Origin: Pachypanchax playfairii
Taxonomy: Eukaryota > Chordata > Actinopteri > Cyprinodontiformes > Aplocheilidae
NCBI GenBank assembly: GCA_006937955.1
Contig: SSNP01000135.1
Span: forward strand, 1-64,000
Direction: 5' to 3'
Length of the DNA stretch: 64,000 bases
The stretch's first letter is position 1. The number at the start of each line of letters is the position of its first letter. Below, piece after piece: positions 9,901 through 20,704 of this stretch. A program made the position numbers and the translations under genes. The notes under the pieces were generated by a model. That model saw nothing but the letters and a program-made list of their open reading frames with translations. It was not told where the DNA came from and made no database searches.

Positions 9901-11429
9901 TGCGCATGCATGTGCACGTGTGACTGGCGCAATTCCTTTGTCTATCAACACTTACCGTGTGTTTTATGGTGAATCCTTCTTCATTTTGCTCCCTGCTGCC
10001 TTCAGAAGATCCTAACAGCAGATACTAGTCGGATAAATTCACCTCAGCTTCACTAGAATCACCAGAAGAACCTCAACGTCAGGCTGAAGACATCACAAGT
10101 CTGAAAATGACGAACTGGAGCTCATACCTCGCCACCTTCGACACAATACTGGTTCCCGGTAGATCCGGTAGACAAGCTGGAGGGATTTTATCCATGTAAT
10201 AAACTCCACCACCTTCTTAATTCCATAAATTCTATACTAGTTTGTAATAAGTCTGAACAACCAGATCACATCACAGCTGTTTCACAGACTCTGATTCTCC
10301 CTTCTTCATTCACTGTCTAGTCCTGATTGCCTGGCTCCACCCCCTCTCCACATGCCTTTATTACAGTGTAAGGAAGGACTAAATACAGCCTGTAATGAGT
10401 TGATATTCAGTGAGCAGATGCCCCAGAATGCTTTACGGGATTTAAGCCAATAAAAGCTGTAGCGACGTCAAGACGTCTATGGCACTGAATGAGTTAAAAC
10501 ATGGATGGGGAACTGAACTCTGCTCTTTCAAGTTAAACCTCACCCTTCCAAGTATAACTGCTTGTTATCATTTTGAGAGGAAAGACAGAGATCTGCAAGT
10601 CTCTGTAGAAGTAGGGCGGGACCAGAAACCACAACCCAAAGTATCAACACTCACTTGTAAATAATAGAAACAACTTATTCAGCTTTGCTTTTGAAAAATG
10701 TAAATGTAGTATAAAAATCAGTCTGAAACTGGACATACAACACAAATAATAACTAAATAAAGATATTATCAGAAAAAAAGCCCATCCCAGACCCAATCCC
10801 TTACCCATCTGCCCCCGCTGAAAGGAAAGTTGCATGAAGAGACGTCTCCAATCCAAAAACGGCTTTTACTTGTTTTAAAATCCTGCAGGTGTTACAGAGC
10901 AGGACGTGTGACTGAATGTGACTGAGTGGAAAATTGGAAAATACGATATTGGACTACAAGGTCTGAGTGATGCATTGCATGATTCCAGAACTTGTTCCTG
11001 CAGGATCTGCTTCTTCTTCTTCTTTGTTAATTCAACTTTAATCTCTGTCACATGTTTCATCTCAGCTGTTTTACTGGACTGTTACACAACATGAACTTAT
11101 TTGACCTCTAACTGTAATAATTACCTCAGAATGGAGTCCTTGATTTCACCGCATCACTGGCAATAAGGAAGTCCAAAATCTCAGCTGTTCTGCAGTTACA
11201 GAATGTTTTGTCCTTACTCAAAGATGAATGAAACATTACAGACTCTGAGAAACGGATCTTTTTTTAATCTTATTACTGTTTGCACTGAAGCAGGAGAAGC
11301 TCTCCAATCTCGTTTGTATAATGATAATAAAGGGCATTCTATTCTATTCTATACAGTAAGAACATGATCCGAAATGACAATACTGTTACTGTTTCTACCT
11401 TTAAATACATTTAGAGTTAACTGAACAGT
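9901..11429. other. intron, nothing recognised
   Basis: No coding block, terminal repeat or tandem array recognised. A simple (TTCTA) stretch lies at about 11336-11352. Confidence 0.4.
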
Positions 11430-11770
11430 GTTGCAGTTGTTAGCACTGTTGNCTTGCAGCGAGAAGGTCTTGGGTTCAAAACCAGGTCCAAACCTTCCAG
11501 CATGGAGTTCACATGTTCTCCATGTGCATGTGTAGGTTTTCTCCAGGTTTTTCCCACAGACGTGCAACATGCAGGAAGTTAACTGGAGACTCTAAATTGA
11601 CCCTTTGGGTGTGAGTGTGTGTTTGTCTATAGATGACCCTGTGACCTGTCCAGGTGTAGCCCCGCCCCTCACCCAGTGACTGCTAGTGACAGACATCAGG
11701 TCACCCTGAACAGGAACGAGCAGGTTCAGATACTGACTGACTAAAAAGTGATCAGCTGTGTTGAAACTGC
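11430..11770 (+). mobile_element. tRNA-like SINE-type repeat
   Basis: Begins with a tRNA-like head: TTGCAGTTGTTAGCACTGTT followed by AAGGTCTTGGGTTCAAAACC, whose GGTTCAAAACC fits a Pol III B box. The body has GGAGTTCACATGTTCTCC, CTCTAAATTGACCC and TGACCTGTCCAGGTGTA, a string of landmarks very common in teleost genomes. Position 11452 is an ambiguous base (n) inside the head. The exact 3' end is uncertain. Confidence 0.65.
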
Positions 11771-11999
11771 CGTGTAGAGGACAGAAACAGGAAATAAAGC
11801 CTGTCAGATGAGTGTCACAGCCTCTACATTTAAAGAGCAACTCACCCCCCTCTAAATTATTTTCCTGCCTACTACCACCACCAGACAGGACACAACAGCA
11901 AAGCGGTGGGCTTCGAGTTGGAGCAGGGATTTGAAAGGATCTGCTCCTGAGCCACTGCTACTCCTACTACTGTAAACTATTTTCGTATTGATACTTCAG

Positions 12000-12320
12000 T
12001 GTATTCCATCCAGCCAAAATCCAACGGTGTTTGTCTCTTTCCTGTCAGCTCAGACCCCAGTCGGCTGAGGCAGAAGGCCGCCCATCCTGAGCCGGGTTCT
12101 GGTTCTGGTTCTGCTAGAGGTTTCTTCCTGTTAAAAGGGAGTCGTTCCTTTCCACTGTCTCTAATCGTGCTGCTCAGGATGGAGGATTGTGCTGAAATAA
12201 CAATTCAACCCAATCAGCTGGTTCCTGATAGAAAATGTTTTATTATTAATTGGTTGATTTTTCTGTGAAGTGCCTTGAAATGACTTTGTCATGAACTGGC
12301 GCTTTATAAATAAATAAACT
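12000..12320 (+). mobile_element. 3' end of a LINE-like repeat
   Basis: Contains GAGGTTTCTTCCTGTTAAAA, GGGAGTCGTTCCTTTCCACT, TGAAGTGCCTTGAAATGACT and a terminal GGCGCTTTATAAATAAATAA. These blocks recur at the 3' ends of teleost non-LTR elements. No coding sequence is left, and the assignment rests on remembered consensus features. Confidence 0.5.
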
Positions 12321-12757
12321 TAAACTTATTCCTGTATCAGGATTGCTTTCATCAATCAACCCCCCTCCAGGGTCCTAAGTGACACCTATTTTCCAGCATT
12401 TTTCAAACGGCGGCTGTATGCAGGAAGATAATTTAGAGAGGGGTGAGTTGCTCGTTAAAGACCCACCGTGATCATCTTTTGAGTTATTTTAAAGCTTCTC
12501 AGTATCTTTAAATTATGAATATGGAATTTTTATCCTAAATCACAAAACCTGTGACCTTTTCTAGGAAGTAGTTACTGCATAGCAACAGGAGCTCATTAGC
12601 AATTCACCTCTGTGCTGTGGATAGAACCGTTTGGTGTGAAGGACCTCCCCCCCTGTTGCTGAGGAGCCATCTATTAATTCTAGTGCTACCACTAGCTTAT
12701 AGCTACCAGAGAGGGAGTTTGTGATCCGCCCAGTGTAGTTTCTATGTCTTGTTGGTA
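12321..12757. other. intron, nothing recognised
   Basis: Short spacer between two repeats. No structure noted. Confidence 0.4.
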
Positions 12758-13131
12758 ATCAGAGGGTCCGGTGCCTGTTTGGAGGTGGTCAGAGGGTCCG
12801 GTGTCTGTTCAGTGGTGGTCAGAGGGTCCGGTGCCTGTTTGGAGGTGGTCAGAGGGTCCGGTGTCTGTTCAGTGGTGGTCAGAAGGTCCGGTGTCTGTTC
12901 AGTGGTGGTCAGAGGGTCCGGTGTCTGTTTGGTGGTGGTCAGAAGGTCCAGTGTCTGTTCAGTGGTGGTCAGAAGGTCCGGTGTCTGTTCAGTGGTGGTC
13001 AGAAGGTCCGGTGTCTGTTTGGTGGTGGTCAGAAGGTCCGGTGTCTGTTCAGTGGTGGTCAGAGGGTCCGGTGTCTGTTTGGTGGTGGTCAGAAGGTCCG
13101 GTGTCTGTTCAGTGGTGGTCAGAAGGTCCGG
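12758..13131. repeat. 30-bp minisatellite, about 13 copies
   Basis: Thirteen countable copies of a 30-bp unit with core GTCAGAGGGTCCGGTGTCTG; the remainder is TTCAGTGGTG or TTTGGTGGTG. Variant positions (AGAGGG/AGAAGG, TTC/TTT) recur in a patterned way along the array, suggesting duplication of multi-unit blocks. 30 is a multiple of three, so two + frames stay open throughout. These are not genes. Confidence 0.95.
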
Positions 13132-13310
13132 TGGCGCCTGGCAGCCTTGCTTCTGTCAGTGTGTGTTCCAGGTCAGCTGTGGCTACAACATGTGTGTAGT
13201 TTATCACCACCAAACGTGTGAATGCGTGTGAATGACAAACTTCAGTGTGAAGAACTTTGGGGGTTGTAGGTCTTGAGTAAAGCGTTATACAAATATACGC
13301 CATTTAACAA
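12758..13310 (+). mobile_element. SINE copy with internally expanded minisatellite
   Basis: From 13132 the sequence GGCGCCTGGCAGCCTTGCTT through AAACGTGTGAATG to GAGTAAAGCGTTATACAAAT matches the minus-strand SINE at 7916-8250 in its body and tail. The tRNA head is absent. Upstream, 12758-13131 is a tandem array whose unit corresponds to the SINE body segment immediately preceding that point. So the SINE is 5'-truncated and one internal segment has been amplified. Confidence 0.75.
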
Positions 13311-13604
13311 TTACGTCACAAACGCATTTTTTATTAGACACATTTTAGCCTCTGCTACTGATTCACAGTGGATTAAAAGCAGAAATACTCATAAATGCAA
13401 TTTTGACCTTAAGTTCCTTAAGATCCATCTTCTTTTATCAGAAAAATGCCACAAGAATATGTTAAAACAAGAAAAACATGATCTTCATTGGAGTGGGTCT
13501 TTAAACAACCTTTCAGTTATTTGCTCTTTAAGTTCCCAGATGTTTTGTACTTTTGCAGATTTAACTAATGTGAATTTAAAATGTGCTCGTCCTGTAACAC
13601 ACAG

Positions 13605-13683
13605 ACCAGCGTATGATCCCAGACTTAAGCCAACCCTTTCCTGTGAGATGGAGAAGGACACGACAGAGACTGCTGTCCATCAG
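13605..13683 (+). CDS. cacna1b: candidate Cav2.2 channel exon (weakly supported)
   Basis: Proposed exon between cacacag/ at 13604 and CAG/gtaaag at 13684. Its first base completes a codon left in phase 2 by the exon ending at 4948, and it ends in phase 0, which is what the exon at 22643 needs. It would encode 26 residues beginning PAYDPRLKPTL and ending TTETAVHQ. Vertebrate Cav2.2 has a variable segment here ending in a similar Val-x-Gln. The phase fit is good but residue similarity is weak, and the conserved SWGTQRTQ block expected nearby was not found. It may be a divergent exon or a chance splice-like frame. Confidence 0.42.
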
Positions 13684-14480
13684 GTAAAGACAAGCATGTT
13701 TGTACGTCTGTGGAACAGTTGCTGCTTGTTCTTATGAGGAATTTTTATCAACTGCATTTTAACTGCTTAAAGTAAAACAAGAGCTGAATTTAAAGTAAAT
13801 ATGTGACCAAAGTTTTACCAAGTTAAGACCTGCACTAAGGATTTATGTTGTTGCTGACGTTTGATTATTTATCTGTCACTTAAAGGTACAATATGGAATA
13901 TTTCCATTAAAAGCTATATTTTTAACAACATATTGCCTCCACTGGGTGTTTAGAGGGGTGTAGAATGAAAATACAGTATTTTCTGTAGAAATAATATTTG
14001 AAGTAAAATATAATAAAATATTTATTCTGACGGCACAACGTTGGTATTATGTTTACATAATCCACCAGCAATTGGCTGGTAGAGCAGCGGGCACCATTGT
14101 GGGTTGTCTAATACGATAAATAGTCCGGCACAGTGAGGCTGGTACTGTGGAGTCTGCAGGTCCAGCAGCTGGAAGCACCGGGGACATGTGGTGATTATAT
14201 ACCTTATTTGCTTGTCATAGAGGATTACTGTCATATGACTTATCAGGGTTGTGTGCGGAAAGTAGTTTAGCAGCTCACGCTAACACAGAGCAGCAAGTGG
14301 CTGAAGTAGGGGAACTCTGGGCTGTGGGTTCAGCTGGAGGATGGCTCAGAGGATTCTGTGGGAAGGGGTGGAGTGATGAAGGCGAGGTGAAGACAGTGTT
14401 TTCTATGCAGCTCTGTACCACTCGGCTTTATTCCCTTAAAATATCCTGATAATTTTGGGAGTTGTGTTCTGATTTAGCCC
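13684..14480. other. intron, possible unrecognised repeat
   Basis: Intron after the candidate exon. TTAAAGGTACAATATGGAAT at 13881 looks like the start of a common fish dispersed element, but I found no matching right end. Confidence 0.35.
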
Positions 14481-14552
14481 TAGGCATCACATCTAATGTC
14501 CCTGGAAACATTTTGGCCACAAGTAAACCATTTCTACCCATTTCTGAAAAAA

Positions 14553-15387
14553 ATGGGTAGAAATTTGAAGGCCAAGGACAAAAAAGACCACACGCCTGTT
14601 GTTGATGAAACTCCTCAAGATGGATGCCAACCGCCGACTTCTCATGCTTTTAGTAACCTCGACCCAGCCATGGCCAAGGCTTTTGAGGCTATGACGGCTA
14701 ATATTATCAAAGTGATTGACGATAAGCTCAGTGTACTTGCTGAAATTGTCCACCAGCATGGTGAGGACATTAAGGCCACTGCGGTATGACTGGATGAGGC
14801 GGAGACAAGGATTTTGGCCTCTGAAAACTCTGTGGAGGCTCATGAGAGTAGGATCGAGCAGCTGGAGAAGCAGGTCTCTGTGTTGGCTGAAAAGGCGGAC
14901 ATGGCGGAAAACTACAACAGGCGTCTGAATATCCGCCTCCTGGGTCTACCTGAGAATGACGAAATGAGCCAGCCACTTAAAGTATTTGTATCACGGTTAC
15001 CACAGTGTCTACGACTACGCCCGGACTTGGGACGCATTAAGGCTGGAAAGAGCGCATCGTGTTCCAGCACCAAAACTGGGCCACAGCAAACCACCCCGTC
15101 CGCTTCTACTGCGGTTCCTGGCATTCCAAGATAAACAACTGGTGATAGAGGTGGCACACCGTGCCAGCATGGAGGGAGCCCTGGTTTACGACGGATCACA
15201 GCTTTACTTTTACAACAACTTTTCCTCCACAATCATGAGGAAGCGTAAGGAATTTGACCTGGTGAAGTGTCAACTATGGGAGCGGGGGCTATCTTACAGC
15301 ATGCTGTTCCCTACAGGTGTTTCACAACAAAAAAAAGAGGAGATTCAACATTCCGGCAGAGGTTGGCAACTTTCTGATTACACTTAA
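14553..15387 (+). pseudogene. L1-like LINE ORF1
   Basis: RNA-binding ORF1 protein of an L1-like retrotransposon. ATG at 14553 gives MGRNLKAKDKK. An in-frame TGA at 14787 interrupts it. The frame then continues with a coiled-coil-like region (HESRIEQLEKQVSVLAEKAD) and NYNRRLNIRLLGLPE, the conserved start of the L1 ORF1 RRM-like domain. After a frameshift near 14975-15035 the C-terminal domain follows in another frame: LERAHRVPAPK, RPLLLRFLAFQDKQ and AHRASMEGALVYDGSQLYFY. With one stop and one frameshift it is dead. ORF2 of the same element follows at about 15780. Confidence 0.8.
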
Positions 15388-15774
15388 TGACTGAGTGACA
15401 ATATTTGCTCTGCTTGCCCAGCCCTTTGTTTTTTTTTTCTGTTTATCTATTCATAGGATGATGTTTGCTTATTTTGATTGCTGTGGCCGAGTGGTGGTGG
15501 TTGCTTAAACGACCTATTTGTTTATGCGCTGTTCAAGGAAAGAGGTGGATTTAGAGTGTATGGTCCCTAATTCTATGGAAAAACCTAGTTTTATGTTTGT
15601 TTGTTATAGTTTTTGTCTTTACCTGTCTCTGTTTTTTATGTGTAGCTCAACCAATAGACAATTTTCACTCATTATTAGTTAGCAGACAGTTTATTTTTAT
15701 GTTTATTTTATTGCCTATTTGTCATTGCAGTCTAGTATAATTTTCCTTCTGTCCCATGATTAGACCCAACTTGA

Positions 15775-16213
15775 ATATTCAATTTTGCTCCTGGAATGTC
15801 AAAGGATTGTGAAAGCCCACCAAGAGAAGGGCAATTATATCTTTTCTGAAACAGGAGGGAGTATCTATTGTTTTCCTTCAGGAACACATTTTGAAACTGA
15901 ATACATTAACAAATTGTGTCAAGAATGGACTGGCCAGGTATTTGCTACATCTTATTCATCCTATGCAAGAGGCGTTGCAATACTGGTTAACAAAAATTTA
16001 CCCCTTACTGTTTTTAAATGCATCATTGACGTTCAGGGTCGATACTATATCAGGGTCTCTGGTTCACTTTTTGGACAAAATATCTCCCTTTTAAATTTAT
16101 ACTGTCCTCCAGGCTATTCTCCTGAATTTCTTTCTAAAATCTTCTCAGAGCTGGTGGAATCAGCGTCTGATAATATTTTTGTTGCTGGAGATTTTAATTG
16201 TTCTCTCAATCCT
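15775..16213 (+). pseudogene. L1-like ORF2, endonuclease domain part 1
   Basis: Start of L1-like ORF2, an apurinic-type endonuclease. The minus-end motif FCSWNV is at about 15785 in one frame. After frame changes it reads YARGVAILVNKNLPL, NISLLNLYCPPGYSPEF and NIFVAGDFNCSLNPRID, the GDFN motif of the endonuclease fold. The frame is cut at 16221 by the hAT element and resumes at 17072. Frameshifts in the first 100 bases show it was already broken. Confidence 0.8.
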
Positions 16214-16221
16214 CGTATTGA

Positions 16222-17063
16222 CAGTGTTGCCAACTGTTTCTGACTGGAAGTAGCTGAAGTTCCCCTAAAAAGTTGCTAGATGTCACCAGATGACGTCATA
16301 TACTAATTTGCATATCAATTATGTCATCACGTTAGCGTGATGACATCATCAGTCTTGTAGCGTAAAACAAATAAAACCAGCGTGTTTAGAATAAGGTCAA
16401 AATAAAAACCCTATAGAACACAAAAGAGCAACCTTTAAAAGATCAAGGAAGGATGGCAAAAAAAGGAATATTTTTATTTTGTCTGAAGTTTACTATTGAG
16501 AGAATGGAACTCTTAAACAGAAAATGTTTATATTGATCGGAACGTTTGTATGATTGAATTAAAATGACTTCTCTTGTAGTTCTCAAGTGCCTTGAAATGA
16601 CATCTGTTGTGATTCAGTGGTATATATTCCCCTAATAGATAATATATTTTTTATTTTTGTTTGGTTTTGTTGCTTTTAGTACTTTTGTGTAAAAATAAAC
16701 AGGTCGTATTTAGTATTCAGAATTCATTAAAGGTTACATGCCAACTGCCAATGATAAATAAAAGTTTTAAATGTGCTACATTATTGAACTCATCATAGAG
16801 TTCCAATGTTCCTTGAATGCACCACAGGTGGTGCAAAGCCAGCCATGCGCGACACTGCCTGCCTGCTGCCAGGCAGCTGCTGTCGCTTCAGATGCATCTC
16901 TAATCTGCAGGTATAAAGTCGGCAACAGAGTTCTAGTGAAAGTAGCTGAGGGAGGTCAGAAATGTTGCCAGATTTGTCGCTAGGCGCTTTTTAAAAAAAA
17001 ATTTGTTAAGGGGTCTAAAAAGTCGTTAGAAATGGCAACAAAGTCCCTAAATTGGCAACACTG
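16222..17063. mobile_element. hAT nonautonomous element inside the L1
   Basis: Ends CAGTGTTGCCAACTG and, inverted, CAGTGTTGCCAATTTAGG. Flanks are cgtattga (16214-16221) and tgtattga (17064-17071), matching at 7 of 8 bases: the 8-bp target duplication typical of hAT elements. CAGTGTTGCC ends fit that superfamily. Length 842 bp, no transposase recognised. The small open frame at 16771-16983 has no recognisable domain. Confidence 0.88.
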
Positions 17064-17071
17064 TGTATTGA

Positions 17072-17472
17072 TAAACATCCTGTGCATGGTATCATACTTT
17101 CTAAACAGGCTAAAAGGCTTTTTTCTATTTGCCAGGACCTAGCTTACTTTGGAGAGAATTACACCCCTCTGACTTAGAATTTACTTTTTTTCTCATTTCC
17201 CCACAGAAGTTATTCCAGACTTTATTATTTCTTTGTCCCCTCTTGATAAATGTCCCAGATTATATTCTGTACTATAGGTAGCATTATTCTCTCTGATCAT
17301 GCTCCTGTGTACATGGTTTATTCTTTTTCTAATAAACGATTAAATGTCTAGGTTCTGGAGACTAAATGGCTTTCTTCTGAGAGACAATAGGTTCACTTCT
17401 TATCTGAATAGGGATAGTCTTAATGAGGAATTGATTTATGATAGCGATTTGGGCGTTTATCTCTCCAAGGGT
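17072..17472 (+). pseudogene. L1-like ORF2, endonuclease domain part 2
   Basis: Continuation of the endonuclease after the hAT insertion. HRSYSRLYYFF and ILSDHAPV (17295-17318) are the RIDYFL and SDHxPV motifs ending the L1 endonuclease. Several stops are present. Confidence 0.75.
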
Positions 17473-17635
17473 AAAAAAAAAAAGCACTTGATGTATCAGC
17501 GTCGGAATTAAACTGGACTCCAAACAGTCCGCCTCCTTATATTGTTTCCTTCTCTTTGATTTCTTGCTTGTATGTTCTCTCAATGTAAGTCACTTTGGAT
17601 AAAAGCGTCTGCTAAGTGACAGTAGTAGTAGTAGG
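17473..17635 (+). mobile_element. short repeat fragment inside the L1
   Basis: Not L1-like: contains TGTAAGTCACTTTGGATAAA and AGCGTCTGCTAA, a very common fish repeat 3' end, followed by (AGT)n. L1 reading resumes after it. The boundary on the left, near a poly-A stretch, is approximate. Confidence 0.5.
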
Positions 17636-18030
17636 GAACTGAGGATTTTCCTCTCTATAAATTCTGTACCATCTACAGATCCTTCTACTCTTTGGGAGAC
17701 CTGTAAAGTTGACAGTAGGAGCTTGGTTATCTCGTTATCATCTAAGAACAGAAAAAGGATAGAACATACCAACAATCTACAAGCTAAACTAGCTGATCTG
17801 GAGGAAAAATATTTGTCAACACCAGGTCCTGATATCCTTGACAACCTTATAGCGACTAGGTCAGCTTTCAATAATCTTATTATCTGCAAAGCAGAATATT
17901 CTTTGAAATTCACCAGACAAAAATTATATGAATGAGGTGACAAGCCTGGGAAATATTTAGCAAATTTGGTTAAGAGAAGGTCAGCCTCCCAGACTATAGT
18001 TTCAGTGATGAACGCACAGGGTACTAGATA
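17636..18030 (+). pseudogene. L1-like ORF2, linker before reverse transcriptase
   Basis: LWETCKVDSRSLVISLSSKN, NNLQAKLADLEEKYL, NLIICKAEYSLKFTRQKLYE and KPGKYLANLVKRRSASQTI match the region between endonuclease and reverse transcriptase of teleost L1-like ORF2. One in-frame TGA occurs at 17935. The sequence is interrupted at 18039 by another hAT. Confidence 0.78.
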
Positions 18031-18038
18031 CTTGGATA

Positions 18039-18754
18039 CAGGGCTTGACATTAACTTTTCTGTTCACCAGCCACTGTGGCTAGTGGTTTTCCAAAGTTAC
18101 TAGCCACTCAGCAATTTCACTAGCCACAATTTTGTTGTTGAGAAATTATGTTTAATATGATTAAAGCTGACTATGGCGTGGTAAAGTTTACTTGACCTAG
18201 ATTTACAACCTTTTTAAATGTAAATGACCCTTGTACACACTCATATCAAGACTATGTAAAAATGTTTAACACTACAGGCAGTGCAGTACATTACATTCTC
18301 CCCTGGGTCATACGATAACCATTCTCGACCTGCTGTCTTCCACTTTTCGTTAAACGACCTTTTCTTTTTCTTTGTTTCTCCTTCCTTCGTTTCATCTTCA
18401 TGTTTTCTTTTTGTTTGCTCTCCGGGTTTCCTGACGCCTTGAATGTGCCGCCACATTATCACCCCCACTACTTCACAACTGTTGTCCACAGGGACCGGCT
18501 GTCTAAAGTGACGTTGGTCACGAATGGACCAATGAGCAAACACTGTGCGCAGGCAGTGCTCATGGGAGTTGTAGTGTCTTAGTCTCACATTGCAATTTGT
18601 TTATTATTTCAGATGTCATTTGAGAAAACTACAATAAAAAAATGTATATAAAATTCAGCCCGCCAAAAGTGGCTAGTCGGAGTGGCTGTGTCACCCGCCA
18701 CTGCTGAAATTCACCCGCATTTGGCGGGTTGGCGGGTGTTAATGTCAAGCCCTG
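18039..18754 (-). mobile_element. hAT element with zinc-finger remnant, inside L1
   Basis: Ends CAGGGCTTGACATTAAC and the exact inverse at 18738-18754. Flanks cttggata (18031-18038) and gttggata (18755-18762) match at 7 of 8, a hAT-type target duplication. On the minus strand about 18500-18270 an open frame reads FNEKWKTAGREWLSYDPGEN then VMYCTAC, resembling the N-terminal zinc-binding domain of a ZNF862/hAT-type transposase. No catalytic block. Length 716 bp. Confidence 0.85.
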
Positions 18755-18762
18755 GTTGGATA

Positions 18763-18880
18763 CCAGATCCATTCATTTAGAGTTCGCTCATTATTATTCC
18801 AGTTTAGTAGTTTATAGTAGTAGTAATAGTTCTGAACTACTTTTCAACTACTTTCCCTCCACTAGCTCAATGGCAAGATT
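18763..18880 (+). pseudogene. L1-like ORF2 short continuation
   Basis: RSIHLEFAHYYSSL continues the L1 ORF2 frame after the hAT. It matches the segment just before the reverse transcriptase palm. The L1 match then stops. Confidence 0.6.
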
Positions 18881-19308
18881 ACAACAACTAGCTGTTGTTG
18901 TGAAACAACAACAACAATGGTGGATATACGTGTGTTTTTGTACTTTGCACTCTGTCTGTGGTTCATTTTGGCTGGTTTGATTTTTGGTTCTTGTGGAGGA
19001 AGTCGCCATTGTCCAAAGTCAGTTGTATTTTAAAATAAAATATTTGTATGGTTGCTGGGAGTTTTTTTTAAAGCCTTTTGCGGGAGCGCTTCTGAATCAC
19101 ACCACGTGAACACCACACACAGCCGGGCCAATCAGGGGCTACCACTACGTAGGTAGTTGTGTCACTGGTAGCAGTTTACTGGACCAATCAGTAGACAGGT
19201 GGGCGTGTGGGCCCGCTTTGGGCCGCTTCGGACCACCGAGGAGGTGGTGGAAAAGGGTCCGCAGGGGGCTAAAGTGAACCGAGCCGCACCGTGTTCTGTC
19301 GGTGGAAA
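18881..19308. other. unidentified insert replacing the L1 RT core
   Basis: The catalytic RT core of the L1 is missing between 18880 and about 19310. The DNA here has a short CAACAACTAGCTGTTGTTG palindrome at its left end and two CCAAT-like boxes (ccaatcag at 19128 and 19183). Origin unknown. Confidence 0.4.
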
Positions 19309-20335
19309 AGTGGCATTGGATGTCATAAAAACAGATCTGGAGCATTGGTACATTCTACCTCTGTCCTGGCTGGGCAGGATTGCCCTCATTAAGATGTGTG
19401 TGTTGCCCACGTTATTGTATCCTCTGCAGATGATACTCTTGCTGACAAATAAGGTTATTACAATTCTTGAAGGATGGTTAAGTTCGTTTATCTGGAACAA
19501 AAGAAAACTTAGATTGAAATTGTCTACACTTCAGAGACCTAGCTCTGATGGTGGTCTCGACCTGCCTAATATCAGGTTTTACCGACTGGCTGTACATTTA
19601 CGTGTAATATTTCACTGGTTTAATAATGAATCTTTCCTGGTATGGTTTGATATTGAATCTTTTCAGTGCAGGTGCCCTCTTTGGAACCTACTTTTTGAAT
19701 AGTTCAGCTAAAGCGCTCTGCTCCAATCCTATTTTTTTAAACACAGCGAAAGCTAGGAAACTGATCCATAAAGTAGAAGTACGTTCTGAGTACACCTCCC
19801 CCCTTACCCCCATTTTCGAAAATCCAGACTTTTTGCCTGGCTGTAATGACAACAGCTTTCAACTATGGTTCAGTACTGGTATTCGAAGTGTTGGGGATTT
19901 ATTTGATAGTCAGTATTTATTATCTTTTCATCAGGCTCAGCAGCAGTTTGGTTTGAAGAGGAGAGATTTCTTTAGATTTCTGCAAATTAGACATTTTATT
20001 ACTAAAGATACTACATAAATAATGATCTGTCTACTATAGAGAATACCTTATACTCTCATAATGGTAAGACATCTATTAGTGAGTTGTATAAAGCACTACT
20101 CTCCAATGTACCCTCCGCTTCTGAGGCTGAGAAACAAGCTTGGGGAAAAGATCTAGGTACTTGTATTGAACCTCAGATTTGGCATGATATTTGGAATAAA
20201 GCTACTAATTTCAGTTTGTAATAAAACAAAGTCAGTTCTCCTTTCCTTAAAAACAAGATGGATCCTAAGCTATCCTCACTCTGTTGGAAATGTAAAACTG
20301 AGGTTGGCGATTACTTCCATGGCATGTGGTCATGT
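19309..20335 (+). pseudogene. L1-like ORF2 C-terminal part
   Basis: IKTDLEHWYILPLSWLGRIA, LIKMCVLPTLLYPLQM and GWLSSFIWNKRK are post-RT blocks of L1-like ORF2. Further on, in a shifted frame, PKLSSLCWKCKTEVGDYFHG then MWSC is the C-terminal Cys/His knuckle (CxxC ... HxxxC, about 20265-20335). Frameshifts occur near 19640 and 20020. Confidence 0.8.
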
Positions 20336-20704
20336 ACAAAAATACGAAATACACAGCTTAGACACTCTCCCTATATACACATTCACATTACACACACGTA
20401 GGACTCTTGAGGATGGGCTGGACCCCAGCCCTCTGTTTTAAATGCACTCTAGAACATCTAACACTGTCAACTCATCTGAGCGGGAGGAGTGAGGCTCAAG
20501 GTTTTTTCACATCCCTGTTCTCTGCCTGCCGTCGGAGGACGGGGGAGGACCTGGCCATCTAGTCAGGGTCAGGAGTGGGTAGTGGTGGTCTGTGGCTTTG
20601 GCGTTCCTGGTGGTCTGCATTGCTCTGTCTCAGAGGGGAAGGGATCAACTCCTGGGTCTGGAATTAGTTGCCACCTTGGGGGTACTGGTACCTAGATCAT
20701 AGAA
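20336..20704. other. unassigned, possibly L1 3' UTR
   Basis: GC-richer segment following the L1 knuckle. It could be the L1 3' UTR or another repeat. No motif I can name. Confidence 0.35.

Noticed and set aside
12749..13231. Open frames of 142-160 codons over the SINE-derived array
   Set aside because: Same artefact; the sequence is amplified SINE body.
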